A stretch of 64,000 nucleotides of DNA from Paraburkholderia youngii (GCF_013366925.1 NZ_JAALDK010000001.1:1929089-1993088), one strand, 5' to 3'; shown: positions 43,975 through 54,281, counted from the stretch's first letter. Translations and numbers: made by a program. Notes: generated from the letters alone by a model not told the origin.

Positions 43975-44683
43975 AAAACAACAGGACGCAGAGGAGACGG
44001 GCACGCCCTGTCTGGGACCCACACGCACCGCGGAGATCATGTATCGATGCTGCATTATTCTCGACTCGTAATTGTCAAAAATTGTCAGATCTTCGGCGAT
44101 TTTCGGTTAGGGCTTTCCCTGTTTTCGGCATGCCAATTCCGGCGTCGCACATGGCCAATAGTGGGTGTCATCGGACGACAAAGCGAACTACAAATTGATA
44201 ATGCCAATTCAGATCAAATTGAATAGATCGTGACGAATCAAGCCGTGCGGAAGATCTCGAAATAAAAAAGCTATATCCCAAAATAAAGACCGGAACTCGC
44301 CCGGCGCTTCAGTGGTCCGAACACTATCATTGCCCATCGCGGCACCTTCTGGCGAGCCTGGCTCCAACAGGTTCGCCGTCATCCGCTTGTGGTCCGATAA
44401 AGTACTTTGCGTCTGATCGCATCGTCCGTCGAGTTTGAATAAGGCGTCTGTAGCGGTACGTCGCTCTATCGCCAGCGGCAACGATCGTGTCATTGCAAAC
44501 CGTAGATCGTTTATCGGATTGAATGAGCCTGAATAAGGAATTGCTGGTGAAACATCTCGCTGCTTCAATATCGCAATCGTGGCGGCTTTCTCTGCCTGCC
44601 GGTTTTATGCCTCTTCGCGCAAGTTACCTCGCTGCCACGATGATCACGCGTTCGCGCCGCCGCGAAACGTGGGAGTATGCACG

Positions 44684-45976
44684 ATGAGCGTCTTCCAGAT
44701 TGCCGGCGCGCTGTTGGCCATCGTCGCGCTGTTCGGCGTCCTCAACTATCGCTTCATCAGGTTACCCGACACCCTCGGCATCACCGCAGTCGGGCTCGTC
44801 GTCTGCGTCGGCATTTCGGCGCTCGGCTTCTACTATCCGGCGATGGCGATCGCCGCGCGCAAGATCGTCGTGCAGATCGATTTCGCCGACATCGTGTTTC
44901 ACGGCCTGCTAAGCCTGCTGCTGTTCGCCGGCGCACTGCACGTCGATCTGTCGAAGATGCGCACGCAGCGGCGCGCGGTGCTGATGCTCGCGACGATCGG
45001 CGTATTGATTTCGATCGCGGTGGTCGGCTTCGGCTTTTACTACGCGGCGCAATGGCTCGGCCAACCGGTCAGCCTGCTGTGGTGCCTCGCGTTCGGCGCG
45101 CTGATCTCGCCGACCGATCCGATCGCGGTGCTCAGCGTGCTCAAGCGGGCGGCGGCGCCCGAAAGCCTCGAAACCAAGATCACCGGCGAATCGCTGTTCA
45201 ACGACGGCACGGCCGTGGTCGCGTTCGTCACACTAGTCGGACTCGCGACCGGCGCAAACGAGTTTTCCGCGGGCGCGATCGCGTTCGATCTGCTGCGCGA
45301 AGTCGCCGGCGCGCTCGTGCTCGGCGCGGCGCTCGGCTTCGGCGCGTCGCTGCTGCTGCGAGGCATCGACAGCTATCCAGTCGAGATCCTGATCACGCTC
45401 GCGCTCGCGACCGGCGGCTATAGTCTCGCCGAAGCGCTGCACGTGTCGGCGCCTCTGGCGGTCGTGATCATGGGGCTCGTGATCGGCAATCACGGCGCGT
45501 CGACATCGATGTCTGAGAAGACGCGCGAGCATCTGTTCAACTTCTGGGACTTGCTCGACGAGTTGCTCAATCTCGTGCTGTTCGGGCTGATCGGACTCGA
45601 AATCATTGCGCTGTCGCTGCGCTTCGAGATCGTCTGGCTCGGGCTCGCGGCGATTCCGGTCGTGCTGTTCGCGCGCGGCGCCAGCGTCGCGATTCCGCTG
45701 CTCGCGCTGCAGAAGTTCCGGCGGCTCAGTCCGCATTCGGCTGTCGTGCTGACGTGGGGCGGACTGCGCGGCGGCATCTCGATTGCGCTCGCGCTCTCGC
45801 TGCCCGAGTTTCACGGACGCGAAATGTTCATCGGCGTCACGTATCTGGTCGTCGTGTTCAGCCTGCTGATTCAAGCGACGACCTTGGGTCCGCTGATCCG
45901 CCGGCTCAATTTCTCGGGCGCTCACGTAACCCAGCCGGCCGCGCCGGACTCATCGCCTGCACAAAACGCGCGCTAA
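44684..45976 (+). CDS. Na+/H+ antiporter, CPA1/NhaP type
   Basis: A 430-residue polytopic inner-membrane protein with about 12 hydrophobic segments. Signature CPA1 sequences are ALISPTDPIAVLSVLK near residue 138 and ESLFNDGTAVVAFV near 170, holding the ion-binding acidic residues, and WGGLRGGISIALALSLP near 360. It exchanges Na+ (or K+) for H+ and supports pH and salt homeostasis. The start at 44,684 (MSVFQIAGALLAIVALFG) follows the usual family start; the frame is open upstream into the gene-free region. It stands alone. Confidence 0.92.
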   Translation: MSVFQIAGALLAIVALFGVLNYRFIRLPDTLGITAVGLVVCVGISALGFYYPAMAIAARKIVVQIDFADIVFHGLLSLLLFAGALHVDLSKMRTQRRAVLMLATIGVLISIAVVGFGFYYAAQWLGQPVSLLWCLAFGALISPTDPIAVLSVLKRAAAPESLETKITGESLFNDGTAVVAFVTLVGLATGANEFSAGAIAFDLLREVAGALVLGAALGFGASLLLRGIDSYPVEILITLALATGGYSLAEALHVSAPLAVVIMGLVIGNHGASTSMSEKTREHLFNFWDLLDELLNLVLFGLIGLEIIALSLRFEIVWLGLAAIPVVLFARGASVAIPLLALQKFRRLSPHSAVVLTWGGLRGGISIALALSLPEFHGREMFIGVTYLVVVFSLLIQATTLGPLIRRLNFSGAHVTQPAAPDSSPAQNAR

Positions 45977-46389
45977 TCGTAAAGTGGATACCTACGCGGA
46001 TCTACACCGCGAGGTTGGTGGGAAAATCCCAAAGACAGTGCGAGACCGGCGCGAGCAGTTCGCGCGCCGATTTCAACGTTGGATTGGAGCGCCCGATTTA
46101 AGCGTCTTCTGAGCAGTGCCCGCCGTGATTCCGACTCGCGGCGGCCCACCACGAGGCAGGACCGATGGCGAGCGAATCGCCGCGGTCTTCCCTCCGGCCA
46201 CGGTTCGCGCCGCGGCCCTGGCTCGGGCTTGAACGAGTCCGCCGCCAGTTTCTGGCTTACTTTCCGCCAGTTTCCGGACCGTCGCGCCTGCCGCGGCGCC
46301 GGGCATTTGGCCGTCAATGCCGGTTCTCCCACATACCTGGCAGGCGCGGTTTGTCATCCTGTCGATTCAGGCGTTGGAAGGAGTTCGCC
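45977..46389. other. 413-bp intergenic region
   Basis: No supported gene. The frames here are GC-driven and have no recognisable features. It must contain the promoter for the DUF1488-like gene at 46,390, but no clear -35/-10 pair stood out. Confidence 0.4.
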
Positions 46390-46668
46390 ATGTCGGTCTA
46401 TGTCGATGAGGGGTTTCGGCCCTGTGTGACGGAATGCGCGACGGTCGCGTTCCGGGTGTGCTGCGACGATCGCGCGCAGGTTTTTGAAGTCAGCGCCGAC
46501 GCGCTGGTCGAGTTCTGCGGCGCCGAGAGCCGTCGCAAGGAGGACCTGCTGGTCGCGTTCGAGGATGCGCAGGACGAGATCCTCTCGGTCGCCGCGCAGC
46601 GCTGGCAGTACACGCCGAGCGAGCCGGTGCGCCTCGGTCTGGACGATTTCAAATTGGTCAGACATTAG
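46390..46668 (+). CDS. DUF1488-like small protein
   Basis: A 92-residue soluble protein with the pattern of DUF1488: a short strand region (ATVAFRVCCDDRAQVFEVSADALVEFCGA), then a helical part and a final TPSEPVRLGLDDFKLV. The start is ATG 46,390 after GGAAGGAGTTCGCC. The function of this family is unknown. The next gene follows in the same direction within about 20 bp, so they may be co-transcribed. Confidence 0.6.
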   Translation: MSVYVDEGFRPCVTECATVAFRVCCDDRAQVFEVSADALVEFCGAESRRKEDLLVAFEDAQDEILSVAAQRWQYTPSEPVRLGLDDFKLVRH

Positions 46669-46688
46669 GCGTGCGAGAAACGCCCTTC

Positions 46689-47480
46689 ATGAGCTGGATC
46701 GCTGCACTGCCGATGTACAACGTGACGCCCGCGCTCGGCCTCGAATGGCGCGAGTGGCTCGACGACGTGCTGCACCGGGTCAAGCCCGCGTGCCGCATCG
46801 TCGAACCGGACGAGGAATTGCACGGCTTCTGGCGGCGCCCGAACCTGCTGATCTCGCAGACCTGCGGTTATCCGCTGATGCACGGGCTTCAAGCGCAGGT
46901 GCAATTGGTCGCGACACCCTGCTTCGATGCGCCGGGCTGCGACGGCGCGCATTACTCGAGCGTACTGGTCACGCGCGCCGACGCGCGCTTCGACTCACTC
47001 GCCTCGTGCCGCGGCGCACGCGCCGCCTACAACCAGGACGATTCGAACAGCGGCATGAACGCGTTTCGCCACGCGGTCGCGCCGCTCGCTCGCGCCGGCA
47101 TGTTCTTCGGCTCCGTGCTGCGTACGGGCTCGCATCTTGGCTCGCTGCGCGCGGTCGCGGACAATCGCGCGGACGTCGCCGCGATCGACTGCGTGACCTT
47201 CGCCTTCGTTGGCGATGTGCTGCCCGAACTGGCGCGGCGCGTGCGCGCGATCGGCATGACCGCCGCGTCGCCGGGCTTGCCGCTGATCGCCGCGGCCAAT
47301 GTGCCGCCGGCCACGATCGCCGCGCTGCGCGACGCATTGAACGAGACGCTGAGCATCCGCCCCGAGCGAGCGAAACGCCTGCGTTTGAGAGGTTTTTCGG
47401 CGCTGCCGCTGACCGACTACGCGCGCATCGGCGAGCTCGAAAGCGAGGCGCGTGCCGCGGGCTACGCGCGGCTCGCTTGA
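46689..47480 (+). CDS. PhnD-like periplasmic-binding-fold protein without signal peptide
   Basis: A 263-residue protein of the phosphate/phosphonate-binding (PhnD/TAXI-like) fold. Typical parts are SWIAALPMYNVTPAL at the start, LISQTCGYPLMHGLQAQVQLVATPCF near residue 60, and YNQDDSNSGMNAFRHAVAPL near 115. No signal peptide is visible and no ABC permease or ATPase gene is adjacent, so it may be a cytoplasmic ligand-binding protein rather than a transporter part. ATG 46,689 is preferred over a GTG at 46,671. It converges with liuD. Confidence 0.75.
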   Translation: MSWIAALPMYNVTPALGLEWREWLDDVLHRVKPACRIVEPDEELHGFWRRPNLLISQTCGYPLMHGLQAQVQLVATPCFDAPGCDGAHYSSVLVTRADARFDSLASCRGARAAYNQDDSNSGMNAFRHAVAPLARAGMFFGSVLRTGSHLGSLRAVADNRADVAAIDCVTFAFVGDVLPELARRVRAIGMTAASPGLPLIAAANVPPATIAALRDALNETLSIRPERAKRLRLRGFSALPLTDYARIGELESEARAAGYARLA

Positions 47481-47512
47481 TTCACGCGGTCCTCATCTGC
47501 CACTCGGCGCGC

Positions 47513-49582
47513 TCATCCACCCGCCTGCTGCACGTCCAGCACCAGCAGCTGCGCGCCGTCGGTGACCTGATCACCGACCGTATACAGCACCTCGGCGACG
47601 GTGCCGGCCGCCGGCGCGCCGATCGTATGCTCCATCTTCATCGCTTCCATCACGATCAGCGGCGCGCCCTTCTCGACCACCGCGCCCGGTTCGACCAGCA
47701 CCGCGATCACCTTGCCCGGCATCGGCGCGGTCAGACGGCCTTCGCCGTGCTCGGCATCCGCAGCATGCGCGAGCAGGTTCTGCCATTCGAATGCGAGCGT
47801 CTCGCCGTGGCAGAACACGTGGAACCTGTCGCCGTCGACAAATACGCGCCCCGTCACGCGCGCATCGCCGATCGTCGCGCGGAATTCGTGGGCGCCCGCG
47901 CCGACCGACCAGCTGAAGTCCTCGCGCACGCCGTCGTGTTCGAGGGTTTGCACGAGCGCTTGCGGGTCCCCGTTGCGCGCGAAAACGACCGTGAACGACT
48001 CGGGGCTGTCGTCGTTGGCGCGGTCGTCGATCACGCGCCAGCCGAGCGTTTGCGTGTAGCCGCTATTGAGCCGCCAGTGCGACAGCGCGTCCCACGGCGA
48101 TGCGCCGTGCGCGGTGCCGCCCTCGCGCGTCAGCAACGCGGCGCACGCGAGCGCGAGCGCTTCCTTGAACGGCTTCTGTGCCGGCGCGAACAGCGCCTCG
48201 TGATGACGCTCGATCAAACCGGTGTCGAGGTCACCGCTCGCGAACGGTTCGCTCGCGACGATGCGCCGCAGAAACTCGACGTTCGTATGCGGCCCGACCA
48301 CCTCGCACGCATGCAGCGCGCGTGCGAGCCGCGCCAACGCCTCCTCGCGCGTCGCGCCGTGCACGATCAGCTTCGCGATCATTGGATCGTAGAACGGCGT
48401 GATCGTGTCGCCCTCGCGCACGCCGCTGTCGATCCGCACCGGCGCCTTGCGGCCCGGCTCGCCGAGCCCCGCCGCGTCGATCGCGAACTCGACGCCTTCG
48501 GGCATGCGCAGATGCTTGAGCATGCCGGTGGACGGCAAAAAACCGCGGGCCGGATGCTCGGCGTAGATGCGCGCCTCGATCGCGTGGCCGTCGAGCTTCA
48601 ACTGCTGCTGCATGAGCGGCAGTGCCTCGCCCGCGGCAACGCGCAGTTGCCATTCGACGAGGTCCTGCCCCGTCACCATCTCGGTGACCGGATGCTCGAC
48701 TTGCAGCCGCGTGTTCATCTCCATGAAATAGAACTCGCCGGTCGGCGTCATGATGAACTCGACCGTACCCGCGCCGACGTAATTGACCGCCCGCGCGGCG
48801 GCCACGGCCGCTTCGCCCATCGCGCGTTTGACCTCGGCCGACAGCCCCGGCGCGGGCGCTTCCTCGAGCACTTTCTGATGCCGCCGCTGCACCGAGCAGT
48901 CGCGATCGAACAAATAAACGGCGCCGCCGTGCCGATCGGCGAACACCTGGACTTCGACGTGCCGCGGCCTGGTCAGATACTTCTCGATCAGCACGCGATC
49001 GTTGCCGAAGCTGCTGGCCGCCTCGCGCTTGCACGACAGCAGCGCGGCCGCGAAGTCGGCGCTGCGCTCGACCACGCGCATGCCCTTGCCGCCGCCGCCC
49101 GCGCTCGCTTTCAGCAACACCGGGTAACCGATCGCGTCGGCCTCACCCTGCAACAACTGCGGCTGCTGGTCATCGCCGTGATAGCCGGGCACGAGCGGCA
49201 CCGCGGCCGCGTGCATCAGCGCCTTCGCGGCGGCCTTCGAGCCCATCGCGGCGATCGCTTCGACCGGCGGTCCGATAAAGACGATGCCGGCTGCCTCGCA
49301 CGCATGCGCGAAGTCTTCGTTTTCGGAAAGGAAGCCGTAGCCCGGGTGTATGGCCTGCGCGCCGGTCGCGCGCGCGGCTTCGATGATGCGTTCGATGCGC
49401 AGATAGCTTTGCGCCGCCGTCGAGCCGCCGATATGCACCGCTTCGTCGCAGGCGGCGACGTGTTTCGCGTTGGCATCGGCGTCCGAATAGACGGCCACGC
49501 TCGCGATGCCGAGCCGCTTGCAGGTCGCCGCGACGCGGCACGCAATCTCACCCCGGTTGGCGATCAGGATCTTGTTGAACAT
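47513..49582 (-). CDS. liuD: 3-methylcrotonyl-CoA carboxylase alpha subunit
   Basis: A 689-residue biotin-dependent carboxylase subunit. It has the biotin-carboxylase domain (MFNKILIANRGEIACRV, ATP-grasp glycine loop LKASAGGGGKGMRVV near residue 160, EMNTRLQVEHPVTE near 290) and the C-terminal biotin carrier domain with the biotinyl lysine in EAMKMEH near 650. With LiuB it carboxylates 3-methylcrotonyl-CoA in leucine degradation. It is the last gene of the liuABCD operon. Length and domains are normal. The operon context distinguishes it from acetyl- or propionyl-CoA carboxylases. Confidence 0.93.
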   Translation of the reverse strand: MFNKILIANRGEIACRVAATCKRLGIASVAVYSDADANAKHVAACDEAVHIGGSTAAQSYLRIERIIEAARATGAQAIHPGYGFLSENEDFAHACEAAGIVFIGPPVEAIAAMGSKAAAKALMHAAAVPLVPGYHGDDQQPQLLQGEADAIGYPVLLKASAGGGGKGMRVVERSADFAAALLSCKREAASSFGNDRVLIEKYLTRPRHVEVQVFADRHGGAVYLFDRDCSVQRRHQKVLEEAPAPGLSAEVKRAMGEAAVAAARAVNYVGAGTVEFIMTPTGEFYFMEMNTRLQVEHPVTEMVTGQDLVEWQLRVAAGEALPLMQQQLKLDGHAIEARIYAEHPARGFLPSTGMLKHLRMPEGVEFAIDAAGLGEPGRKAPVRIDSGVREGDTITPFYDPMIAKLIVHGATREEALARLARALHACEVVGPHTNVEFLRRIVASEPFASGDLDTGLIERHHEALFAPAQKPFKEALALACAALLTREGGTAHGASPWDALSHWRLNSGYTQTLGWRVIDDRANDDSPESFTVVFARNGDPQALVQTLEHDGVREDFSWSVGAGAHEFRATIGDARVTGRVFVDGDRFHVFCHGETLAFEWQNLLAHAADAEHGEGRLTAPMPGKVIAVLVEPGAVVEKGAPLIVMEAMKMEHTIGAPAAGTVAEVLYTVGDQVTDGAQLLVLDVQQAGG

Positions 49583-49634
49583 GAGTGTCTCGATGAAATA
49601 GGCGGTACGGGGCGGTTGTTGTTAGCAGGGCCTG

Positions 49635-50423
49635 TCAGTTGCGCCAGCCCGGCGTGCGCTTTTCGAGGAACGACGCGACGCCCTCGCGGCCTTCGGCGCC
49701 GGCTCGCGTCTTCGCAATCCGCACTGCCGTGTCTTCGATCACCGCGTCGCTCAATTCGCGGCCTGCGATGTCCTGCACGAGCCGCTTGCAGGCGCGCACC
49801 GCTTGCGGGCCGTTCGCGCACAGCGCCTGCGCGAGCTGCGCGACCGTTGCGTCGAGCTGCTCGGCACTGGAGACCGCTTCGCTGACGAGACCCAGCCGCA
49901 ACGCGGTCGCGCAGTCGAACGCTTCGGCGCTGACGAAGTAGCGCCGCGACGCCTGCTCGCCGAGCGCGCGAATCACATACGGCGCGATCGTCGCGGGAAT
50001 CAGCCCGAGCCGCGCTTCGGACAGGCAGAAGTGCGCGCTGTCCACCGCGACGACGACGTCGCATGCGGCTATCAGGCCCATGCCGCCCGCATACGCGTCG
50101 CCATTCACGCGCGCGATCACCGGCTTGTTGCAGCGATATACCGCCGACAGCATGCCCGCGAGACGCATCGCATCGGCGCGGTTCTCGTCGTCCGAGTAGC
50201 CGGACATTTTCTTCATCCAGTTCAGGTCGGCGCCCGCGCAGAACGCCTTGCCGTTCGCGGCGAGCACGACCGCGCGCACGTCGTCGCGGGTGTCGAGCGC
50301 GGTGAATGCGGCGGTCAGCTCGGCGATCATCGTTTCGTTGAACGCGTTGCGCACGTCCGGACGATTGAGCGTGACCGTCGCGATCTGGCCGGCAACCTCG
50401 ACCTTCAGCGTTTCGTATTGCAT
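49635..50423 (-). CDS. liuC: Methylglutaconyl-CoA hydratase
   Basis: A 262-residue crotonase-family enzyme with the oxyanion-hole motif AFCAGADLNWMKKM near residue 62 and ACDVVVAVDSAHFCLSEARLGLIPATI with the catalytic acid region. The sequence DLNWM is characteristic of the LiuC/AtuE type. It hydrates 3-methylglutaconyl-CoA to HMG-CoA. ATG 50,423 is preceded by AAAGGAGTGCTACGC. It is placed between liuB and liuD as in other betaproteobacteria. Confidence 0.92.
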   Translation of the reverse strand: MQYETLKVEVAGQIATVTLNRPDVRNAFNETMIAELTAAFTALDTRDDVRAVVLAANGKAFCAGADLNWMKKMSGYSDDENRADAMRLAGMLSAVYRCNKPVIARVNGDAYAGGMGLIAACDVVVAVDSAHFCLSEARLGLIPATIAPYVIRALGEQASRRYFVSAEAFDCATALRLGLVSEAVSSAEQLDATVAQLAQALCANGPQAVRACKRLVQDIAGRELSDAVIEDTAVRIAKTRAGAEGREGVASFLEKRTPGWRN

Positions 50424-50472
50424 GCGTAGCACTCCTTTGGCTGACTTTCTCGCAGCGCGGCGCCGCGCGCCA

Positions 50473-52080
50473 TCACATTCTGAACACGCCGAAGCGCGTG
50501 TCTTCGATCGGCGCATTCATCGCCGCCGACAGGCCGAGGCCGAGCACGTCGCGGGTCTGCGCCGGGTCGATCACGCCGTCGTCCCACAGCCGCGCGCTCG
50601 CATAGTACGGATGGCCCTGATGCTCGTATTGCTCGCGGATCGGCTGCTTGAACGCCTCTTCTTCCTCCGCGCTCCAGCTGCCGCCCTTCGCTTCGATGCC
50701 GTCGCGCTTGACCGTGGCGAGCACCGACGCCGCCTGCTCGCCGCCCATCACCGAGATGCGCGCGTTCGGCCACATCCACAGGAAGCGCGGCGAATACGCG
50801 CGGCCGCACATGCCGTAGTTGCCCGCGCCGAACGAGCCGCCGATGATCACCGTGAACTTCGGCACCTTAGCGGTCGCAACGGCCGTCACCATCTTCGCGC
50901 CGTTTCGCGCGATGCCTTCGTTTTCGTACTTGCGGCCGACCATGAAGCCGGTGATGTTCTGCAGGAACACGAGCGGAATCTTGCGCTGGCAGCACAGCTC
51001 GATGAAGTGCGTGCCCTTTAACGCCGACTCCGAAAACAGAATGCCGTTGTTCGCGACGATGCCGACCGGATGCCCCCAGATATGCGCGAAGCCCGTCACG
51101 AGCGTCGTGCCGTAGCGCGCCTTGAATTCGTCGAACGCGGAATCGTCGACGATGCGCGCGATCACCTCGCGGATATCGAACGGCTTGCGCGTGTCGACCG
51201 GAATCACGCCGTAGATGCTGTGCGTGTCGTACCGCGGCGGCTTCGGCTCCTGCAACGCGAGCGGCGTCGGCTTCACACGATTCAGATTGCCGACGATGCT
51301 GCGCGCGATCCCGAGCGCATGCGCATCGTTCTGCGCGAGATGATCGACGACGCCCGACAGACGCGTATGCACGTCGCCGCCGCCGAGATCTTCGGCGCTG
51401 ACCACTTCGCCGGTCGCGGCTTTGACGAGCGGCGGTCCGCCGAGAAAAATCGTCCCCTGGTTCTTCACGATGATCGACTCGTCGCTCATCGCCGGCACAT
51501 ACGCGCCGCCCGCGGTGCACGAGCCCATCACGACCGCGATCTGCGGAATGCCCGCCGCCGACAGATTCGCCTGGTTGTAGAAGATGCGGCCGAAGTGATC
51601 GCGATCGGGAAACACGTCGTCCTGATTCGGCAGATTCGCGCCGCCCGAGTCGACGAGGTACACGCACGGCAAGCGGTTCTCGCTGGCGATTTCCTGCGCG
51701 CGCACGTGCTTCTTGACCGTGACCGGATAGTAGGTGCCGCCCTTCACGGTCGCGTCGTTGCAGACGATCACGCACTCCTGCCCCGCGATGCGGCCGATGC
51801 CGGTGATCACGCCCGCGCCCGGCGCGTCGTCGTTATACATGCCGTACGCGGCCAGTTGCGACAGTTCGAGGAACGGCGTGCCCGGATCGAGCAGGTATGC
51901 GATCCGCTCGCGCGGCAGCAGTTTGCCGCGGCTCGTGTGCTTGTCGCGCGCGGCCTGGCCGCCGCCCTGCGCGAGCTGCTCGATCTTCGCGCGCAGATCG
52001 GCGACCAGCGCTTCGAGCGCCGCCGCGTTCGCGCGGAAGTCGTCCGAGCGGGGGTTCAGTTTTGATTCGATGATCGGCAT
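50473..52080 (-). CDS. liuB: 3-methylcrotonyl-CoA carboxylase beta subunit
   Basis: A 535-residue carboxyltransferase subunit with the N-terminal crotonase-like fold ([27 protein letters not shown]) and the conserved [16 protein letters not shown] near residue 180. The sequence [22 protein letters not shown] near the end is typical of MccB. It transfers CO2 from biotin on LiuD to 3-methylcrotonyl-CoA. It lies between liuA and liuC on the same strand with short gaps. Complete. Confidence 0.95.
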   Translation of the reverse strand: MPIIESKLNPRSDDFRANAAALEALVADLRAKIEQLAQGGGQAARDKHTSRGKLLPRERIAYLLDPGTPFLELSQLAAYGMYNDDAPGAGVITGIGRIAGQECVIVCNDATVKGGTYYPVTVKKHVRAQEIASENRLPCVYLVDSGGANLPNQDDVFPDRDHFGRIFYNQANLSAAGIPQIAVVMGSCTAGGAYVPAMSDESIIVKNQGTIFLGGPPLVKAATGEVVSAEDLGGGDVHTRLSGVVDHLAQNDAHALGIARSIVGNLNRVKPTPLALQEPKPPRYDTHSIYGVIPVDTRKPFDIREVIARIVDDSAFDEFKARYGTTLVTGFAHIWGHPVGIVANNGILFSESALKGTHFIELCCQRKIPLVFLQNITGFMVGRKYENEGIARNGAKMVTAVATAKVPKFTVIIGGSFGAGNYGMCGRAYSPRFLWMWPNARISVMGGEQAASVLATVKRDGIEAKGGSWSAEEEEAFKQPIREQYEHQGHPYYASARLWDDGVIDPAQTRDVLGLGLSAAMNAPIEDTRFGVFRM

Positions 52081-52114
52081 GACGTGGCTTCTCCAGAGGG
52101 CCGTTCGTTTTGCA

Positions 52115-53296
52115 TCACAGCGTTTCGGCGAACAGCTCCCGGCCGATCAGCATGCGGCGGATCTCGCTCGTGCCCGCGCCGATTTCATAGAGCTTCGCAT
52201 CGCGCCACAGGCGCCCGACCGGATACTCGTTGATATAACCATTGCCGCCGAGAATCTGGATCGCCTCGCCGGCCATCCACGTGGCTTTCTCCGCCGTGTA
52301 CAGGATCACGCCCGCGCAGTCCTTGCGGACCTGGCGCACGTGCTCGTTACCGAGCGTGTCGAGTTGGCGGCCCACCGCGTATAGATACGCACGGCATGCC
52401 TGCAAGGTCGTGTACAGGTCGGCGACCTTGCCCTGGATCAGCTGGAACTCGCCGATCGACTGGCCGAACTGCTTGCGGTCGTGGATATACGGCACCACCG
52501 CGTCCATTACCGCGACCATGATGCCGGTCGGGCCACCCGCGAGCACCGCGCGTTCGTAGTCGAGACCGCTCATCAGCACTTTGACGCCGCCGTTCAGCTC
52601 GCCGAGGATGTTTTCCTCCGGCACTTCGACGTCCTGGAACACCAGCTCGCCGGTGTGCGAGCCGCGCATGCCGAGCTTGTCGAGCTTCTGCGCGACCGAG
52701 AAACCCTTCATGCCCTTCTCGACGATGAACGCGGTAATGCCGCGCGAATTCGCTTCGGGATCGGTCTTCGCATAGACGACCAGCGTGTCGCAGTCGGGGC
52801 CGTTGGTGATCCACATCTTGGTGCCGTTCAGCACGTAGCGATCACCCTTCTTCTCGGCGCGCAGCTTCATGCTGACCACGTCCGAGCCTGCGTTCGGCTC
52901 GCTCATCGCGAGCGCGCCGACGTGCTCGCCCGATACGAGCTTCGGCAGATACTTGCGCTTCTGCGCTTCGGTGCCGTTGCGATGAATCTGGTTCACGCAC
53001 AGGTTCGAATGCGCGCCGTACGACAGGCCGACCGAGGCCGACGCACGCGAAATTTCCTCCATCGCGACCATGTGCGCGGTGTAGCCCATGTTCGCGCCGC
53101 CGTACTCTTCGGAGACCGTCATGCCGAGCACGCCGAGGTCACCGAACTTGCGCCACAGGTCCATCGGAAACTGATCGGTGCGATCGATTTCTGCGGCGCG
53201 CGGCGCGATTTCTTTGGCGGCGAACGACGCAATGCTGTCGCGCAGCATTTCGATCTCTTCGCCGAGCGGGAACTGCAAACCGGGCAGATTGGGCAT
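52115..53296 (-). CDS. liuA: Isovaleryl-CoA dehydrogenase
   Basis: A 393-residue acyl-CoA dehydrogenase. The catalytic glutamate is in [13 protein letters not shown] near residue 255, the position characteristic of isovaleryl-CoA dehydrogenases, and [35 protein letters not shown] ends the protein. It oxidises isovaleryl-CoA to 3-methylcrotonyl-CoA and passes electrons to ETF. It is the first gene of the liu operon behind the promoter and operator at 53,369-53,398. Confidence 0.95.
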   Translation of the reverse strand: MPNLPGLQFPLGEEIEMLRDSIASFAAKEIAPRAAEIDRTDQFPMDLWRKFGDLGVLGMTVSEEYGGANMGYTAHMVAMEEISRASASVGLSYGAHSNLCVNQIHRNGTEAQKRKYLPKLVSGEHVGALAMSEPNAGSDVVSMKLRAEKKGDRYVLNGTKMWITNGPDCDTLVVYAKTDPEANSRGITAFIVEKGMKGFSVAQKLDKLGMRGSHTGELVFQDVEVPEENILGELNGGVKVLMSGLDYERAVLAGGPTGIMVAVMDAVVPYIHDRKQFGQSIGEFQLIQGKVADLYTTLQACRAYLYAVGRQLDTLGNEHVRQVRKDCAGVILYTAEKATWMAGEAIQILGGNGYINEYPVGRLWRDAKLYEIGAGTSEIRRMLIGRELFAETL

Positions 53297-53368
53297 TGCG
53301 GTGTCTCCTGAGTTCGTGGGCGGCCGCTGACGGAACGCGAAGCGGCACGCGAGAGCATGTCATCGCGC

Positions 53369-53397
53369 ATTTCACGCCAGATTGACGTAAGCGTCAA
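53369..53397 (-). promoter_or_regulatory. Predicted liu operon promoter
   Basis: On the minus strand TTGACG (-35, 53,397-53,392) and TGAAAT (-10, 53,374-53,369) are 17 bp apart, leaving about 65 bp of leader before liuA. Confidence 0.55.
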
Positions 53398-53398
53398 T
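53381..53398. promoter_or_regulatory. Palindromic operator in the liuA/liuQ intergenic region
   Basis: ATTGACG (53,381-53,387) and CGTCAAT (53,392-53,398) flank TAAG. It overlaps the -35 box of the liu promoter. The ACGT-like palindrome is of the kind described for regulators of branched-chain amino acid degradation, and lies between liuA and the divergent TetR gene. Confidence 0.6.
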
Positions 53399-53543
53399 AG
53401 GTATTTTTGAGTGTTACTCAGAAAATTCGCAAAGCTGCTCCAGACAGCCGATTCGGTGATAGTATCGCGGTCGTCAGGCAAATTCGCGGCGCTCAAACGC
53501 CAGTTTTACCCCCAACCTGCTTCAAAATCTGAATCCGACTCAT

Positions 53544-54281
53544 ATGACGGTTGCCGAGAAGGCCGGATTACCTGTCTCGCGTCGCCAGCCGGCCGGGCGC
53601 AAGTCACAGCAGCGCGTGAAGGAGATCCTTCAGGCGGGGCGCGACGTGTTTTCCGAAAAGGGCTACGAGCGCGCGACGACCGCGGAAATCGCGCAGCGCC
53701 TCGGCATTTCCGAGGCGACGGTGTTCAGCTACTTTCGCGGCAAGCGCGAGTTGTGCGCCCGGGTCATCGGCGATTGGTACGACGAGATCATCGACGCGAT
53801 CGAAGCGGGCCTGCCGCGCGACGGCGACGTGCGCCAGCAGTTCGCGTTCATCGTGCGCATGCATCTGCGGCTGATGCTCGTGAACGGCACCGACCTGTGC
53901 GCACTCGTGCTGTCCGAAGGTCGCGCGCGGCATCACGAACTCAGCGAAGCGCTGACCGAGTTGCAGCGCCGCTACACCGCGCCGTTGATGCGCGTGCTCG
54001 CGCAAGGCCAGCAAAGCGGCGAAATCCGCGCCGACATGCCGCTGCGACTGTTGCGCTCGATGGTGTTCGGCCCGATGGAACACGTGCTGTGGGACGCGAC
54101 GCTCGCGAACCGGCAGATCGATATCGAGGCCACCGCCGATCAGCTGATCGACGTGCTGTGGGCCGCGCTGACGCCCCCCGATCTTGCGCTCAGTGCATTG
54201 CAGCGTTTTCACGTCGAAGTGGCGGCGGCGAGCCGGCGCTTTGACGAAGCCAGCGCCGCGCGCCGCAAAAAAAGCGGCTAA
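53544..54281 (+). CDS. TetR-family regulator, LiuQ-like
   Basis: A 245-residue regulator with a TetR helix-turn-helix (TTAEIAQRLGISEATVFSYFRGKRELC, about residues 45-71) and a helical effector domain. It is divergent from liuA. In betaproteobacteria the TetR-type LiuQ is reported to control the liu genes, and context makes it the likely regulator here. The C-terminal tail is Arg/Ala rich (EVAAASRRFDEASAARRKKSG). The exact effector is unknown; an acyl-CoA of the pathway is plausible. Confidence 0.85.
   Translation: MTVAEKAGLPVSRRQPAGRKSQQRVKEILQAGRDVFSEKGYERATTAEIAQRLGISEATVFSYFRGKRELCARVIGDWYDEIIDAIEAGLPRDGDVRQQFAFIVRMHLRLMLVNGTDLCALVLSEGRARHHELSEALTELQRRYTAPLMRVLAQGQQSGEIRADMPLRLLRSMVFGPMEHVLWDATLANRQIDIEATADQLIDVLWAALTPPDLALSALQRFHVEVAAASRRFDEASAARRKKSG

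Larger units (their letters stand above)
43830..44683. other. 854-bp region without a recognisable gene
   Basis: Apart from two hairpins (43,844-43,877 and 43,950-43,974) nothing gene-like was supported on either strand. Frames that are open here lack ribosome-binding sites and recognisable protein features. It is the junction zone between accessory and core-like DNA and may contain decayed sequence. Confidence 0.5.

Noticed and set aside
43783..44226. 147-codon plus frame after the IS
   Set aside because: No ribosome-binding site, overlaps the strong terminator at 43,844, and no protein-like features.
46484..49885. Very long plus-strand open frame (1,133 codons) opposite liuD
   Set aside because: It is antisense to the liuD gene and runs across the DUF1488-like and PhnD-like genes in another frame. 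Arg-rich low-complexity sequence shows it is a high-GC shadow.
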